From JBBQER01 sp052148155 (lineage in GTDB: Bacteria; Actinomycetota; Acidimicrobiia; IMCC26256; PALSA-610), in the NCBI GenBank assembly GCA_052148155.1, contig JBKQIY010000067.1:1-62237 (forward strand): a stretch of 62,237 nucleotides of DNA, given 5' to 3'. Every line of letters begins with the position of its first letter. The stretch's first letter is position 1. Shown in pieces: positions 1 through 9,317 of the stretch. The position numbers were made by a program, and so were the translations under genes. The notes beneath the pieces were generated by a model. That model was not told where the DNA came from. It made no database searches and saw only the letters and a program-made list of their open reading frames with translations.

Positions 1-353
<353 letters not shown>

Positions 354-542
354 GACCTCGGGTTCCCCCCGGAATCAACAGGGGGTTCCCTCGATCGGAG
401 AGCTGCCGTCGAAGGTCACTAAACCTTCGCCGGCAACTAAGTGCCGCACCGAACAACGTTCGTTCGTCACGGCACGGAATTGACATGTGGTCACCGTGCA
501 TCCGATCGAGATCGGATAACGGCTCCCGCACTGGCTTTAGGC

Positions 543-562
543 TTTCACTGCTCTGTTTTCAA
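543..562 (-). promoter_or_regulatory. rRNA leader antitermination-like element
   Basis: On the minus strand this reads TTGAAAACAGAGCAGTGAAA. It resembles the conserved TTGAAAACTGAACA-type or TTTGAGAACTCAACAG-type segment found in rRNA leaders of Gram-positive bacteria and actinobacteria, next to boxA. It lies about 190 bases upstream of the 16S 5' end. The assignment is by resemblance and position only. Confidence 0.35.
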
Positions 563-764
563 GAAGCGGCTCCCCGACCGCCGCACGAAGCGGCATGTCG
601 AAGCGACACTCGTGTTCACTTCCGCTGGCTCACTCGCAGTTCGCGACGCCGACCGGACCCGTGGGCCCGCGCGTTGGAGAGCGGGGAGAAAACGTTGGTG
701 TCAACCGGTCCCGTCGTTCCGGGCCCGTCGAACGGGCGCGATCCGGCGTGCGGGGCGAGGGGCG

Positions 765-794
765 AGACTACCGATTCTGCGCGCCCGATGCAAA
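765..794 (-). promoter_or_regulatory. candidate rRNA operon promoter
   Basis: On the minus strand TTTGCA (794-789) is followed after 18 bases by TAGTCT (770-765), which fits the TAnnnT -10 pattern. It starts about 45 bases downstream of the tyrS stop and reads toward 16S. No mapping evidence; this is a consensus match only. Confidence 0.35.
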
Positions 795-839
795 CACATG
801 TCACAAAGCTGCGAAGGCCCTGGTCAGGACCCTGCCCGC

Positions 840-2108
840 TCACCCGGCGCCGGTGTCGTCTCCGGAGGAGCGCAGCCGCGCCCATTGCCGCTTCCCGTTC
901 TGCACCGCGCGCCCGACGAGTTCGGCCGGGCTGTACTCCCTGTCTTCGCTCACCGCGACCCCATCGATCTTGACTGCACCGTCCCTGATCCGCCGACCAG
1001 CCTCCCGGTTGGAAGCGGCCAGGCCCAACGAGACCAGCCACTGCGACAACTTCCGGGGGACGTCATCGGTGATCGGGACCTCGCGGACAGCCTCGGGTTC
1101 TGCGTGCGCTTTGAAGACCCGGTCGAAGTCTGCCTCGGCCGCGTCGCCGGCGCCCGGGCCGTGGTACAGGTCCACGACCGCCCGACCCAACATTCGTTTC
1201 GCGGCATTCGGATGTATATCGCCGGAGGCGAGCTTCGACTGCATGTCCGCGACCTGTTCGGGACGCCAGTCGGTGGCGTACTGAAAGTAGCCGGGCATCA
1301 TCTCGTCGGAGATCGACATCACTTTGCCGAACTGCTCGGACGGCGCTTCGGTGATGCCGACGTAGTTGCCGAGCGACTTCGACATCTTCTGGGAACCGTC
1401 GAGGCCGACGAGCAACGGCGTCGTGAGCACGACCTGTTCGTCCTGGCCGGAGCGGCCCTGCAGGTGACGCCCCATGATGAGGTTGAACAGCTGGTCGGTG
1501 CCGCCGAGCTCGACATCGGCGCGTACCTCGACGGAGTCCGTCGCCTGCAGCAACGGGTAGAGGAACTCCATCAGCGAGATCGCCACTCCGCTCTGGTAGC
1601 GCTTGGCGAAGTCGTCGCGTTCGAGCATCCGTGCGACCGTCACCTGGGCGGTCATTCGCAGCACCGCCTCCAAGTCGAGCGACCCGAGCCATTGCGAGTT
1701 GCGCACGATCTCGAGGCGACCCGGCGCCGAATCGAGGATGCGGGTCGCCTGGTCGATATACGTCTTGGCGTGCGCGTCGACCTCGTCCTTGGTGAGCCGC
1801 GGCCGCGTGACCGACTTGCCCGACGGGTCGCCGACCATGGCGGTGAAATCACCGATGATCAGGACCGCGACGTGGCCGAGATCCTGAAACAGACGCAACC
1901 GGCGCAGTACCACCGCAAATCCGAGGTGAATGTCGGCGGCGGTGGGGTCGATTCCGAGCTTCACCCGCAACGGCCGGCCGTGTTCGAGTTTCGCGCGCAG
2001 GTCGGCGTCGGAGATGACATCAACGGCGCCCGCGGTCAGCAGCTCGATTTGGCGGTCGACATCCATCGCCAAGGACGGTAACAGGGGCCCCTTCCCAGCT
2101 CCCCGCAT
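840..2108 (-). CDS. tyrS: tyrosyl-tRNA synthetase
   Basis: Charges tRNA-Tyr with tyrosine in the cytoplasm. The class I catalytic domain carries a signature at residues 61-64 that reads HLGF rather than the canonical HIGH/HLGH, an intact KMSKS at 241-245, and a C-terminal S4-like RNA-binding domain (roughly 355-420). The sequence resembles the TyrZ-type branch. An ATG at 2108 is preferred because GGTGAG lies just upstream and the segment before the internal Met at 2066 still looks homologous to the family; 2066 is the alternative start. About 422 residues, normal for the family. It is the last gene before the rRNA operon and may be cotranscribed with the genes to its right. Confidence 0.93.
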   Translation of the reverse strand: MRGAGKGPLLPSLAMDVDRQIELLTAGAVDVISDADLRAKLEHGRPLRVKLGIDPTAADIHLGFAVVLRRLRLFQDLGHVAVLIIGDFTAMVGDPSGKSVTRPRLTKDEVDAHAKTYIDQATRILDSAPGRLEIVRNSQWLGSLDLEAVLRMTAQVTVARMLERDDFAKRYQSGVAISLMEFLYPLLQATDSVEVRADVELGGTDQLFNLIMGRHLQGRSGQDEQVVLTTPLLVGLDGSQKMSKSLGNYVGITEAPSEQFGKVMSISDEMMPGYFQYATDWRPEQVADMQSKLASGDIHPNAAKRMLGRAVVDLYHGPGAGDAAEADFDRVFKAHAEPEAVREVPITDDVPRKLSQWLVSLGLAASNREAGRRIRDGAVKIDGVAVSEDREYSPAELVGRAVQNGKRQWARLRSSGDDTGAG

Positions 2109-2171
2109 TTCGCTCACCGTGCGGCGGACTGTCGCACGCAAATGACGGCGGGGACGGCGCGCCGTCGGGGG

Positions 2172-2600
2172 CTAGTCGCCCCGTCGCCGGGTTCGGACGA
2201 CGGCTGTGTCGATGCATCGCACGACATGCACGTCATCGGCGGTCAGTTCGAACACGGCCAACTGGCCGTACCGACGTCCCAACTCGCACGCCCGGGCGCG
2301 GTCGAAGCCGCCGACCGCGACGCCGGGCTCCGACCACGACGCGTTCCGCGACCGTCCCGTCGCCGACCAGCACGTCACGCCGATCAAAGCGAGGTCGCGT
2401 TCGAGCCCACGTTCGGCTTCGTCATTGACTGCCTGATCGCGGGTCACGCCCTGCGGGTTGTGGGCGGTCAGCACGAACATCGGCGCGTCGTCGGGAAGCG
2501 GATCGGCATTCGGTCCCCGCAGACATCGCGTGTGATGGTCGATCCGGCACTCGATCACCGCGTCGGCGTAGAGGTCCCACAGCTCATCGTCGGAGTCCAC
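2172..2600 (-). CDS. DUF3293 domain protein
   Basis: A 142-residue protein matching the DUF3293 pattern. It has an N-terminal segment leading to a 'FVLTAHNPQG' stretch (about residues 42-51), where family members have a 'TAxNP' motif. A central segment follows, then a 'RACELGRRYGQLAVFE' segment (about 104-119) typical of the family's C-terminal half. The function of the family is unknown. The GTG start lies 6 bases after the SDR stop, so the two are probably cotranscribed. No membrane segment or signal peptide is visible. Confidence 0.75.
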   Translation of the reverse strand: MDSDDELWDLYADAVIECRIDHHTRCLRGPNADPLPDDAPMFVLTAHNPQGVTRDQAVNDEAERGLERDLALIGVTCWSATGRSRNASWSEPGVAVGGFDRARACELGRRYGQLAVFELTADDVHVVRCIDTAVVRTRRRGD

Positions 2601-2606
2601 GGAGTG

Positions 2607-3380
2607 CTATCCGAATTTGGCCGTCAGCCCGCCGTCGACGGGGATGACCGCGCCGTTGACGAACGACGATCCCGGCAGCGCGAGGTTGAGGACCATCTGC
2701 GCAACCTCTTCGGGCTCGCCGTAGCGTCGCAGCGGGACACGCCGGCGGGCGAACTTCTGTTTCGCGTCGTCAGGGATCGGCGCGGTCATGGCCGTACGAA
2801 TAGGTCCCGGACAGACGCAATTTACGGTGATCCCACGGGGTCCGAGCTCGGTCGCGAGCGAGCGTGTGAGTCCGACGACGCCATGTTTACTCGTCGTATA
2901 TGGCGAAAGATACGGCGTCGCGCCGAGCCCTTCAGTCGACGCGATGTTCACGATCCGGCCTTGTCCGGCCGCTTCGAGATGCGGCAGGCACGCCCGCACC
3001 ATCCGCACGTACCCGGTGAGGTTCACTGCGAGCGTCAAGTGCCATGCGGCTTCGAAATCGTCGCTGTCGATCGGCGCGGGCACACTCACGCCTGCATTGT
3101 TGACGAGGACTCCGACCGGCCCGAGCCGGCCTGCGACATCTTCCACCGCGGCGGCGATCTGGTCCGGCTCGGTCACGTCGAGGGTACGCGCGTACGCGAT
3201 GCCGCCCGAACGGCTGATCGCATCGGCAACCTGGGCGACATCGGCGTTGCGGTCGAGGGCCGCGACGCGTGCACCCTCTGCGGCGAACAGTCGCGCCACC
3301 GCGCGTCCCATGCCGCTGGCTGCGCCGGTGACGACCACGACCCGTCCCGCAATGCTGCGGTTGTTGGCGTCGGCGTCCAT
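2607..3380 (-). CDS. short-chain dehydrogenase/reductase (SDR family)
   Basis: NAD(P)-dependent oxidoreductase of about 257 residues, substrate unknown. The Rossmann glycine motif TGAASGMG lies near residue 19, NNAG near 92, the catalytic Ser in the 'NIAST' segment near 145, and the YxxxK pair in 'YTTSK' near 160. The C-terminal 'PVDGG' is typical of FabG-like classical SDRs. The ATG at 3380 starts a normal-length SDR; the open frame extends further upstream only as arginine-rich nonsense inside the glycosylase gene. FabG-like sequence alone does not identify the substrate. Confidence 0.88.
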   Translation of the reverse strand: MDADANNRSIAGRVVVVTGAASGMGRAVARLFAAEGARVAALDRNADVAQVADAISRSGGIAYARTLDVTEPDQIAAAVEDVAGRLGPVGVLVNNAGVSVPAPIDSDDFEAAWHLTLAVNLTGYVRMVRACLPHLEAAGQGRIVNIASTEGLGATPYLSPYTTSKHGVVGLTRSLATELGPRGITVNCVCPGPIRTAMTAPIPDDAKQKFARRRVPLRRYGEPEEVAQMVLNLALPGSSFVNGAVIPVDGGLTAKFG

Positions 3381-3400
3381 GCGCGCACGATAGCGATGAA

Positions 3401-4033
3401 TCAACGCGGGCTGGCGCTCACGTTTTCGTTGTCGGGGACGTAGAAGCGCAAGGGCAGGTCTTCGCCCTTGTCGACGCCGAGCCCAATCCGGCGTGAGATC
3501 CGCGGCGCTGCCGGCGGAGCGACCCCGTCGTCGACGATGCGGAAGGTGCCGCGCACCAGATCGCTGCCGTCGGCCGATCGGTCGACGCCGAATGCTTGGC
3601 CGAGACGGCCCGGACCTGCGCACAGATCGCGATCCTGGCGTGCGGCGACGCGACGCTCGCGCATCGCGTCGATCCCGGCGAGCGGCGCGGCGGCGCGCAG
3701 GAGCACTGCGTGGGGCTGGTCGCCCGGGCCGCACACTGCGTTCATGCACCAATGGTTCCCGTACGACAAGTAGACGTAGAGCCGGCCTGGCGGGCCGAAC
3801 ATCGTTGCGTTACGCGCAGTTTTCCGCCGGTATGCGTGACTTCCGGGATCGTCGGCGCCGCGGTACGCCTCGACCTCGACGATGCGCGCGGCAAGTCGTG
3901 CGCCGTCACCGGTGCGGACCAGCACCTTGTTCAACAGGTCGGGCGCGACCTCGAGTCCGTCGCGGTCGTAGAACGAGCGCGGAAGCGCACGGCCACGCGC
4001 TGCTTGCCGGCCGTCGGTCACCGTTCGAGCCAC
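3401..4033 (-). CDS. mpg: 3-methyladenine DNA glycosylase (AAG/MPG family)
   Basis: Removes alkylated purines from DNA as the first step of base excision repair. The 210-residue protein shows the family's 'IVEVEAYRG' segment with the catalytic Glu (about residue 54), the 'RNATMFGPPG' segment, and 'LYVYLSYGNHWCMN' with the conserved Tyr and Asn. Its GTG/ATG region overlaps the end of argH by 16 bases, so it is translationally linked to the arginine operon. This co-location of argH and a glycosylase gene is an observation; no functional link is implied. Confidence 0.9.
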   Translation of the reverse strand: MARTVTDGRQAARGRALPRSFYDRDGLEVAPDLLNKVLVRTGDGARLAARIVEVEAYRGADDPGSHAYRRKTARNATMFGPPGRLYVYLSYGNHWCMNAVCGPGDQPHAVLLRAAAPLAGIDAMRERRVAARQDRDLCAGPGRLGQAFGVDRSADGSDLVRGTFRIVDDGVAPPAAPRISRRIGLGVDKGEDLPLRFYVPDNENVSASPR

Positions 4034-5430
4034 ACCTGCTGTTCTGCGAGACGCTGGCGTGCCGCGTCGAGCTGACGCGCGACGGGCTCGGGACCACCGC
4101 CACCAGGCGTCGTGCGGCGTCGCACGGCACTTCCCGGTTCCAACAGCCCCAAGCAGTCAGGCCCGAGACGCGGGTCGTTCGAGACGAGCTCGTCGAGCGG
4201 CACGCCGCGCTCCACCGCTTGGCGGACGAGTCCGCCCACGATGGCGTGCGCCTGACGAAATGGTGTCCCGGCCTCGACGAGGTGTTCGGCGAGATCGGTC
4301 GCGGCGCTCATCGGGTCGTCGGCCGCGATCTTCATGCGCGTGTCGACGAACTCCGCGGTCGCCATCAGGCCCGAGAGCGCGAGGAGCGAACGAGCGCACG
4401 AGTCCAGCGCGTCGAACAGGGGCTCCTTGTCCTCTTGGAGGTCGCGGTTGTACGCCAGTGGCAGCCCCTTGAGCGTCGCGAGGAATCCCGCGAGGTCGCC
4501 GATGAGGCGGCCGGCCTTGCCGCGCGCGAGTTCGGCGATGTCGGGGTTCTTCTTCTGGGGCAGCATCGACGAACCGGTCGCGAACGCGTCGGCGAGGCGC
4601 AAGAAGCCGAACTCTTCGGTCGACCACAACACGATCTCCTCGCCCAATCGCGACAAGTGGACCTGGGTCAGCGTCGCGGCGAACAACGCTTCGGCGACGA
4701 AATCGCGATCCGAGACTGCGTCGAGCGAGTTTGTGAACACGGTCGAGAACCCGAGTTCGTTGGCGACGAGCTGCGGATCGATGGGCAAGCTGGAACCGGC
4801 CAGCGCTCCCGCTCCCAGCGGTGAGACATCGACGCGCACGAGACAATCTCGCCAGCGATCGACGTCGCGGGCGAGCGCCCAGAAGTGGGCGAGGAGATGG
4901 TGCGCGAGGAGGACCGGTTGTGCTCGCTGCAGGTGCGTATAGCCGGGCAGGTACACGTCGCTCGCTTCTTCGGCGCGTCGCAAAAGCACTGCCTGGAGCT
5001 CGTGGATACGGTCCGCCTGCACGCGACCTTCGCGCCGCACATAGAGCCTGAGATCGAGCGCGACCTGATCGTTGCGGCTGCGGCCGGTATGTAACTTGGC
5101 GCCGCTCGCGCCCGCGATTTCGCTGACGCGACGTTCGATCGCGGTGTGGATATCTTCGTCGGTCGGCGCGAACGCGAACTCCCCTGACAGGAGTTCCTCC
5201 TCGACTCGTGCCAACGCGGCCGAGATCACCTGTCGTTCCTGCTCGTCGAGCAAGCCAACTCGTTCCAGCATGTGCACATGCGCACGTGAACCGGCAAGGT
5301 CGTCGACCGCGAGACGACGGTCGTACGGAAGGCTGACCGTGAACGCGAGTAATTCGTCGGAGGGACCCTCACCGAACCGTCCGGCCCAGAGCGGTTTTCC
5401 GGACGCCTCGCCGGTCCCCGAGTCGCTCAC
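4018..5430 (-). CDS. argH: argininosuccinate lyase
   Basis: Last step of arginine synthesis: argininosuccinate to arginine and fumarate. The fumarase-superfamily signature GSSMLPQKKNPD lies at about residues 286-297, with 'HTGRSRNDQ' near 114 and the 'THLQRAQP' His segment near 165. The open frame extends upstream, but a GTG at 5430 forms a GTGA overlap with the argG stop and gives a normal 470 residues, so I take that start. Last gene of the arginine operon, followed by mpg with a 16-base overlap. Confidence 0.96.
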   Translation of the reverse strand: MSDSGTGEASGKPLWAGRFGEGPSDELLAFTVSLPYDRRLAVDDLAGSRAHVHMLERVGLLDEQERQVISAALARVEEELLSGEFAFAPTDEDIHTAIERRVSEIAGASGAKLHTGRSRNDQVALDLRLYVRREGRVQADRIHELQAVLLRRAEEASDVYLPGYTHLQRAQPVLLAHHLLAHFWALARDVDRWRDCLVRVDVSPLGAGALAGSSLPIDPQLVANELGFSTVFTNSLDAVSDRDFVAEALFAATLTQVHLSRLGEEIVLWSTEEFGFLRLADAFATGSSMLPQKKNPDIAELARGKAGRLIGDLAGFLATLKGLPLAYNRDLQEDKEPLFDALDSCARSLLALSGLMATAEFVDTRMKIAADDPMSAATDLAEHLVEAGTPFRQAHAIVGGLVRQAVERGVPLDELVSNDPRLGPDCLGLLEPGSAVRRRTTPGGGGPEPVARQLDAARQRLAEQQVWLER

Positions 5431-6635
5431 GCCGAGCCCGGCCCTTGCCGGCGCGACCACGTCTGGGCCGACAGCCCCCACAGACGCACGAACCCTTCGG
5501 AGTCCTCGTGTCGGAACGCGTCTTCGGCGTCGTAGGTGGCCAGATCATGGTCATAGAGGCCACGCGGTGCGCGGCGGCCGACCGCGCGGCACTGCCCCGC
5601 TTCTAACCGCAGTCGTACCTCGCCGGTCACGTCTTTTTGCGTCTCGACCACAAACGCACGCAGTGCGCCCATGAGCGGTGAATGCCACAGCCCGTCGTAG
5701 ATGAGTTCCGCGACGCGGATCTCCAGGCGCTGCTTCTCGCGCGCGACGTCGCGCTCGAGCGTGATGCCCTCGAGGTCCTGATGGGCGAGGACGAGCGCGA
5801 GGGACGCCGGACATTCGTATACCTCACGGCTTTTGATCCCAACCCGGCGATTTTCGACCATATCGATCCGGCCCCAGCCGTAGGAGCCGACGAGCGCCCC
5901 CAACTCCTCGATCAGCGAGACGAGATCGGTCGCCTTCCCGTCGAGCGAGATCGGCGCGCCGCGATCGAAGCCGACAACAACTTCACGTGCCTCCGACGGC
6001 GCGTCGCTCGGGCTGCGGGTCAGCGTGTACGGCTCCTCGGGCGCCGACGACCACGGGTTCTCGAGGACGCCGCACTCGATCGCCCTGCCCCACATGTTCT
6101 CGTCGATCGAGTACAGCTTCTCCTTGGTGGCTTCGATGGGAATGTCCCACTTGGCGGCGAGGTCGATGCAGTCGGCCCGGGTGAGGCCCCAGACCCGAAC
6201 TGGCGCGAGGACGTCGAGGTCGGGCGCGAGGATGCGCGACGACACCTCGAACCGCACCTGGTCGTTGCCCTTCCCGGTGCAGCCGTGACCGACGGCGTCG
6301 GCACCGTGGCGACGGGCCGAGGCGACGAGATGCTCGACGATCACCGGCCGCGAGAGCGCCGACACGAGCGGGTATTTGCCTTCGTACTTCGCGTTCGCCT
6401 GAAGTGCGGGCACGAGGATGTCGGACGCAAACTGTGCGCGCGCGTCGATCACCTCGACATCGACAGCACCCGCGGCCCGAGCCCGCTGCCGTATGACTTC
6501 GTCCTCACCCGGCTTCAGTTGACCGACATCGACCGCGCACGCGATGACCTCGTAGCCCCACTCCTCGCGGATCCAGCGCACGGCAACGGATGTATCGAGC
6601 CCACCTGAGTAGGCGAGCACCACGCTTTTCGTCAC
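5427..6635 (-). CDS. argG: argininosuccinate synthase
   Basis: Joins citrulline and aspartate with ATP to form argininosuccinate. The N-terminal N-type ATP pyrophosphatase loop 'YSGGLDTS' is at residues 9-16, and the 'HGCTGKGNDQVRFE' segment lies near 115. The GTG at 6635 is chosen because AGGGA lies 5-6 bases upstream and the protein then begins directly at the conserved 'KSVVLAYSGG' strand; the longer frame adds 38 residues without family support. 402 residues, normal length. The stop overlaps the argH start (GTGA). Confidence 0.96.
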   Translation of the reverse strand: MTKSVVLAYSGGLDTSVAVRWIREEWGYEVIACAVDVGQLKPGEDEVIRQRARAAGAVDVEVIDARAQFASDILVPALQANAKYEGKYPLVSALSRPVIVEHLVASARRHGADAVGHGCTGKGNDQVRFEVSSRILAPDLDVLAPVRVWGLTRADCIDLAAKWDIPIEATKEKLYSIDENMWGRAIECGVLENPWSSAPEEPYTLTRSPSDAPSEAREVVVGFDRGAPISLDGKATDLVSLIEELGALVGSYGWGRIDMVENRRVGIKSREVYECPASLALVLAHQDLEGITLERDVAREKQRLEIRVAELIYDGLWHSPLMGALRAFVVETQKDVTGEVRLRLEAGQCRAVGRRAPRGLYDHDLATYDAEDAFRHEDSEGFVRLWGLSAQTWSRRQGPGSA

Positions 6636-6657
6636 ACGTCCCTCACATGTTTCGGCT

Positions 6658-7128
6658 TCACAGGCCGGCCAGCGCGGCGAGCCTTCCGGCAACTTCGTTT
6701 CCGCCCACCGATTCGGTACATACGACGAGCACCGTGTCGTCGCCAGCAACGGTCCCGAGCGTGTCCGGCATCGAAGACCGGTCGATGGCAGAAGCCACCA
6801 CGTGCGCGCTGCCGGGCGGCGTGCGCAACACGACGAGGTTGCTGCTGAACGCTACCTCGACGACGAACTCGCCCAGCAGGCGTTTGAGATGGTCGTCCGA
6901 CGGCGCCCGTTCGCGGTGACCGTCGGGGATCGCGTACGCCATCGCGCCGCCTGGGATACGCACCTTCACTGCGCCGAGCTCCTCAAGATCGCGGCTGACC
7001 GTCGCCTGCGTCGCGACGACCCCTTCGGCCTCGAGGAGCTGCACGAGCTGCGCCTGACTCGATACCGGTTGATCCTCGAGCACGCGCAGGATGCGATGCT
7101 GACGTTGTGGTTTGCCCAGGGTCACCAT
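6658..7128 (-). CDS. argR: arginine repressor ArgR
   Basis: Arginine-responsive DNA-binding hexamer that represses the arginine genes. Residues 1-70 form the winged helix with 'SQAQLVQLLEAEG' and 'TQATVSRDLEELG'. Residues 80-156 form the oligomerisation and arginine-binding domain, with the conserved 'GTVAGDDTVLVV' segment. The ATG at 7128 overlaps the argF stop by 7 bases. The gene sits inside the operon it presumably controls, between argF and argG, as in other actinobacteria. A candidate target site lies in front of argC (12524-12536). Confidence 0.95.
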   Translation of the reverse strand: MVTLGKPQRQHRILRVLEDQPVSSQAQLVQLLEAEGVVATQATVSRDLEELGAVKVRIPGGAMAYAIPDGHRERAPSDDHLKRLLGEFVVEVAFSSNLVVLRTPPGSAHVVASAIDRSSMPDTLGTVAGDDTVLVVCTESVGGNEVAGRLAALAGL

Positions 7129-8039
7129 GAGCCGTCGTCTCGTACCAGATGGGCGAGCAACGAGCGCGCCGAGTGCATGCGATTCGCGGCCTGGCGCCAC
7201 ACCAAGGAACGAGGACCGTCGATCACTTCAGCTGCGACCTCTTCACCTCGATGCGCGGGCAGGCAGTGCAAGAACACTGCGTCGGGGCTCGCGCCTTTTA
7301 CCAGCGTTTCGTCGACCGTGAATCCCGCGAAGGCATGCAACCGTTGGTCTCGTTCGGCCTCTTGGCCCATGGAGGTCCACACGTCGGTGTAGATCGCGTC
7401 GACGTCGCGGACCGCGTCGGACGGATCTCCGGTCAGCTCGATCGTTCCGCCGAGGTTGCGGGCGCGCGCGACAACCTCGGGATCGAGTTCGTAGCCTTCA
7501 GGTGAGGCGACGACGAGTTCGACGCCGGACAGCGCCGCGCCGAACGCGAGCGATGCCGCGACGTTGTTGCCGTCGCCGACGAACGCGACGCGAAGGCCCT
7601 CGAGCCTTCCGTAGTGCTCGCGTAGCGTGAGGAGGTCGGCAAGCGCTTGGCACGGATGGGCGCGGTCCGAGAGGAGATTGACGATCGGGACGTCCACCGC
7701 TGCCTCCATCCGCTCCAATGTCCGATGGTCGAACACTCGAGCCGCGATCAGCGTGCACATACCGGCCATCGTCCGCGCGACGTCTTCGACCGACTCGCGC
7801 GAGTCGAGGCCCACCTCCTCGGGACGGACGTAGATCGGGTGTCCGCCAAGGGTCGCGACCGCCATCTCGATCGAGATCCGTGTCCGGGCCGAAGGCTTCT
7901 CGAACAGCGCCGCGACGCCTCGGCCCGAGAGCACGGCCGGTACCTGCTTCGGGTCGACCTTCCAGGCCATTGCCTGGTCGAGGACCGCTCCCAGACGCGC
8001 GGGATCGAGGTCGTCGACCTCCAGGAAGGACCGAGTCAC
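7122..8039 (-). CDS. argF: ornithine carbamoyltransferase
   Basis: Makes citrulline from ornithine and carbamoyl phosphate. The carbamoyl phosphate loop 'SARTR' lies near residues 50-54, 'HPCQ' near 128, and the ornithine-side 'HCLPAHRG' near 258. 305 residues, normal. The GTG start forms a GTGA overlap with the argD stop, and the 3' end overlaps argR. Carbamoyl phosphate would come from CarAB encoded about 32 kb to the right in this window. Confidence 0.96.
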   Translation of the reverse strand: MTRSFLEVDDLDPARLGAVLDQAMAWKVDPKQVPAVLSGRGVAALFEKPSARTRISIEMAVATLGGHPIYVRPEEVGLDSRESVEDVARTMAGMCTLIAARVFDHRTLERMEAAVDVPIVNLLSDRAHPCQALADLLTLREHYGRLEGLRVAFVGDGNNVAASLAFGAALSGVELVVASPEGYELDPEVVARARNLGGTIELTGDPSDAVRDVDAIYTDVWTSMGQEAERDQRLHAFAGFTVDETLVKGASPDAVFLHCLPAHRGEEVAAEVIDGPRSLVWRQAANRMHSARSLLAHLVRDDGSW

Positions 8040-9235
8040 TGCTCACGCTCGCAGACACATGCGGCCGCGATGATGGCCACCGCGTCGTCGATCTCGGCGT
8101 CGGTGACGAGCAACGACGGCGCGAGCCGTAGCGCGCTCACGGTGACCGCGTTGAGGACGAGACCCGAGTCGAGACACCGTTGCGCGACGGCCCGGGCGTC
8201 GAGGCCGGGGGCGAGTTCGGCCGCGATCAACAGGCCCGCGCCGCGCACGTCGGCGACACCGTCGACCTTCTGCAAACCCTCGCAGAGCCGCGCGCCGGCG
8301 CGAGACGCCCGCTGCGGTATCTGCTCTCGTTCCATCACCGTCAGTGTCGCGAGAGCCGCGCGCGCGGCCAGCGGCTGGCCGCCGAACGTCGTCGCATGAT
8401 CGCCGGGTGCGAACGCGGCCGCGACGTCGGCTCGCGCCCAGCACGCGCCGATGGGAACGCCGTTACCTAACGCTTTGGCCATAGTGACGATGTCGGCCTT
8501 GATACCGGCGTGCTCGAACGCGAACCAGCGCCCGGTACGGCCGAGTCCGCACTGCACCTCATCGACGACGAGCAGGGCCTCGTGCTCGTCACACAGGCGA
8601 CGCACTCCCCGGAGGTACTCGGGTGAGGCTGGCACCACGCCGCCTTCACCCTGGACGGCCTCGAGCATCACGGCCGCGACGCGGTCGTCGAGCGCTCCGG
8701 CGAGCGCGTCAAGGTCATCGAACGCGACTTGCCGGAAGCCGCCTGGGAGCGGCTGGAACGTCTCCTGCTTTTGCGGCTGGCCCGTGGCTGCGAGCGTCGC
8801 AAGCGTGCGACCGTGAAACGAACCGTACGCGCTGAGCACGTGGTAGCGGTCGCGCCCGCCGTTCAGCTGTCCGTAACGGCGCGCGAGCTTGATCGCACAT
8901 TCGTTGGCCTCGCCGCCGGAGTTCGCGAAGAACACGCGACCACCGCCGCCGAGCAGCACGTTCAACCGTTCGGCAACGCGGGGCTGCACATCGTTGTAGT
9001 AGAGGTTCGACACGTGCAGGAGCGTGCGCGCCTGGTCGGCTATCGCGTCGGCGACCTCAGGGTGCGCGTGGCCGAGAGACGTCACAGCCAGGCCCGACAG
9101 AAAGTCGAGATACTCCTTGCCTTCGCTGTCCCACAGCCGCGTCCCCTCCCCGCGGACGAACGCGACGGGCATACGGCCGTAGGTGTGCATCACGTTGGCG
9201 GCGTCGAGCGCGGCCAGATCCTCGAAGTGACTCAT
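8036..9235 (-). CDS. argD: acetylornithine aminotransferase
   Basis: PLP enzyme that transaminates N-acetylglutamate semialdehyde to N-acetylornithine. Class III aminotransferase features: 'FANSGGEANECAIKLAR', the 'DEVQCGLGRTG' segment, and the PLP lysine in 'TMAKALGNGVPIGA'. The ATG at 9235 is chosen because AGGAG lies 9 bases upstream and the protein then has 399 residues; an upstream start at 9313, 4 bases after the argB stop, would add 26 residues without family similarity. The C-terminus overlaps argF (GTGA). Confidence 0.94.
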   Translation of the reverse strand: MSHFEDLAALDAANVMHTYGRMPVAFVRGEGTRLWDSEGKEYLDFLSGLAVTSLGHAHPEVADAIADQARTLLHVSNLYYNDVQPRVAERLNVLLGGGGRVFFANSGGEANECAIKLARRYGQLNGGRDRYHVLSAYGSFHGRTLATLAATGQPQKQETFQPLPGGFRQVAFDDLDALAGALDDRVAAVMLEAVQGEGGVVPASPEYLRGVRRLCDEHEALLVVDEVQCGLGRTGRWFAFEHAGIKADIVTMAKALGNGVPIGACWARADVAAAFAPGDHATTFGGQPLAARAALATLTVMEREQIPQRASRAGARLCEGLQKVDGVADVRGAGLLIAAELAPGLDARAVAQRCLDSGLVLNAVTVSALRLAPSLLVTDAEIDDAVAIIAAACVCEREQ

Positions 9236-9317
9236 GTTTCGCGCTCCTGGCCGCCGCGCCGGCGAGCCGCACCAGCCCGGTGTGTGATCCGTTCCAAACT
9301 CACCTCGGGACATTCGT

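Larger units (their letters stand above)
354..839 (-). other. rRNA operon leader and promoter region, no gene
   Basis: About 490 bases between the 3' end of tyrS and the 16S 5' end, with no convincing reading frame in either direction. It must hold the rRNA promoter(s) and the leader RNA. I see one candidate promoter (765-794), a leader element resembling an antitermination site (543-562), and an isolated TTGACA on the minus strand at 699-704 without a credible -10. Confidence 0.6.

Noticed and set aside
699..704. Perfect TTGACA on the minus strand in the rRNA leader
   Set aside because: No TAnnnT at 16-19 bases; without a -10 I do not call it a promoter.
441..2081. 546-codon plus-strand frame over tyrS
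   Set aside because: Antisense shadow of tyrS with no family similarity and codon composition of a high-GC opposite strand.
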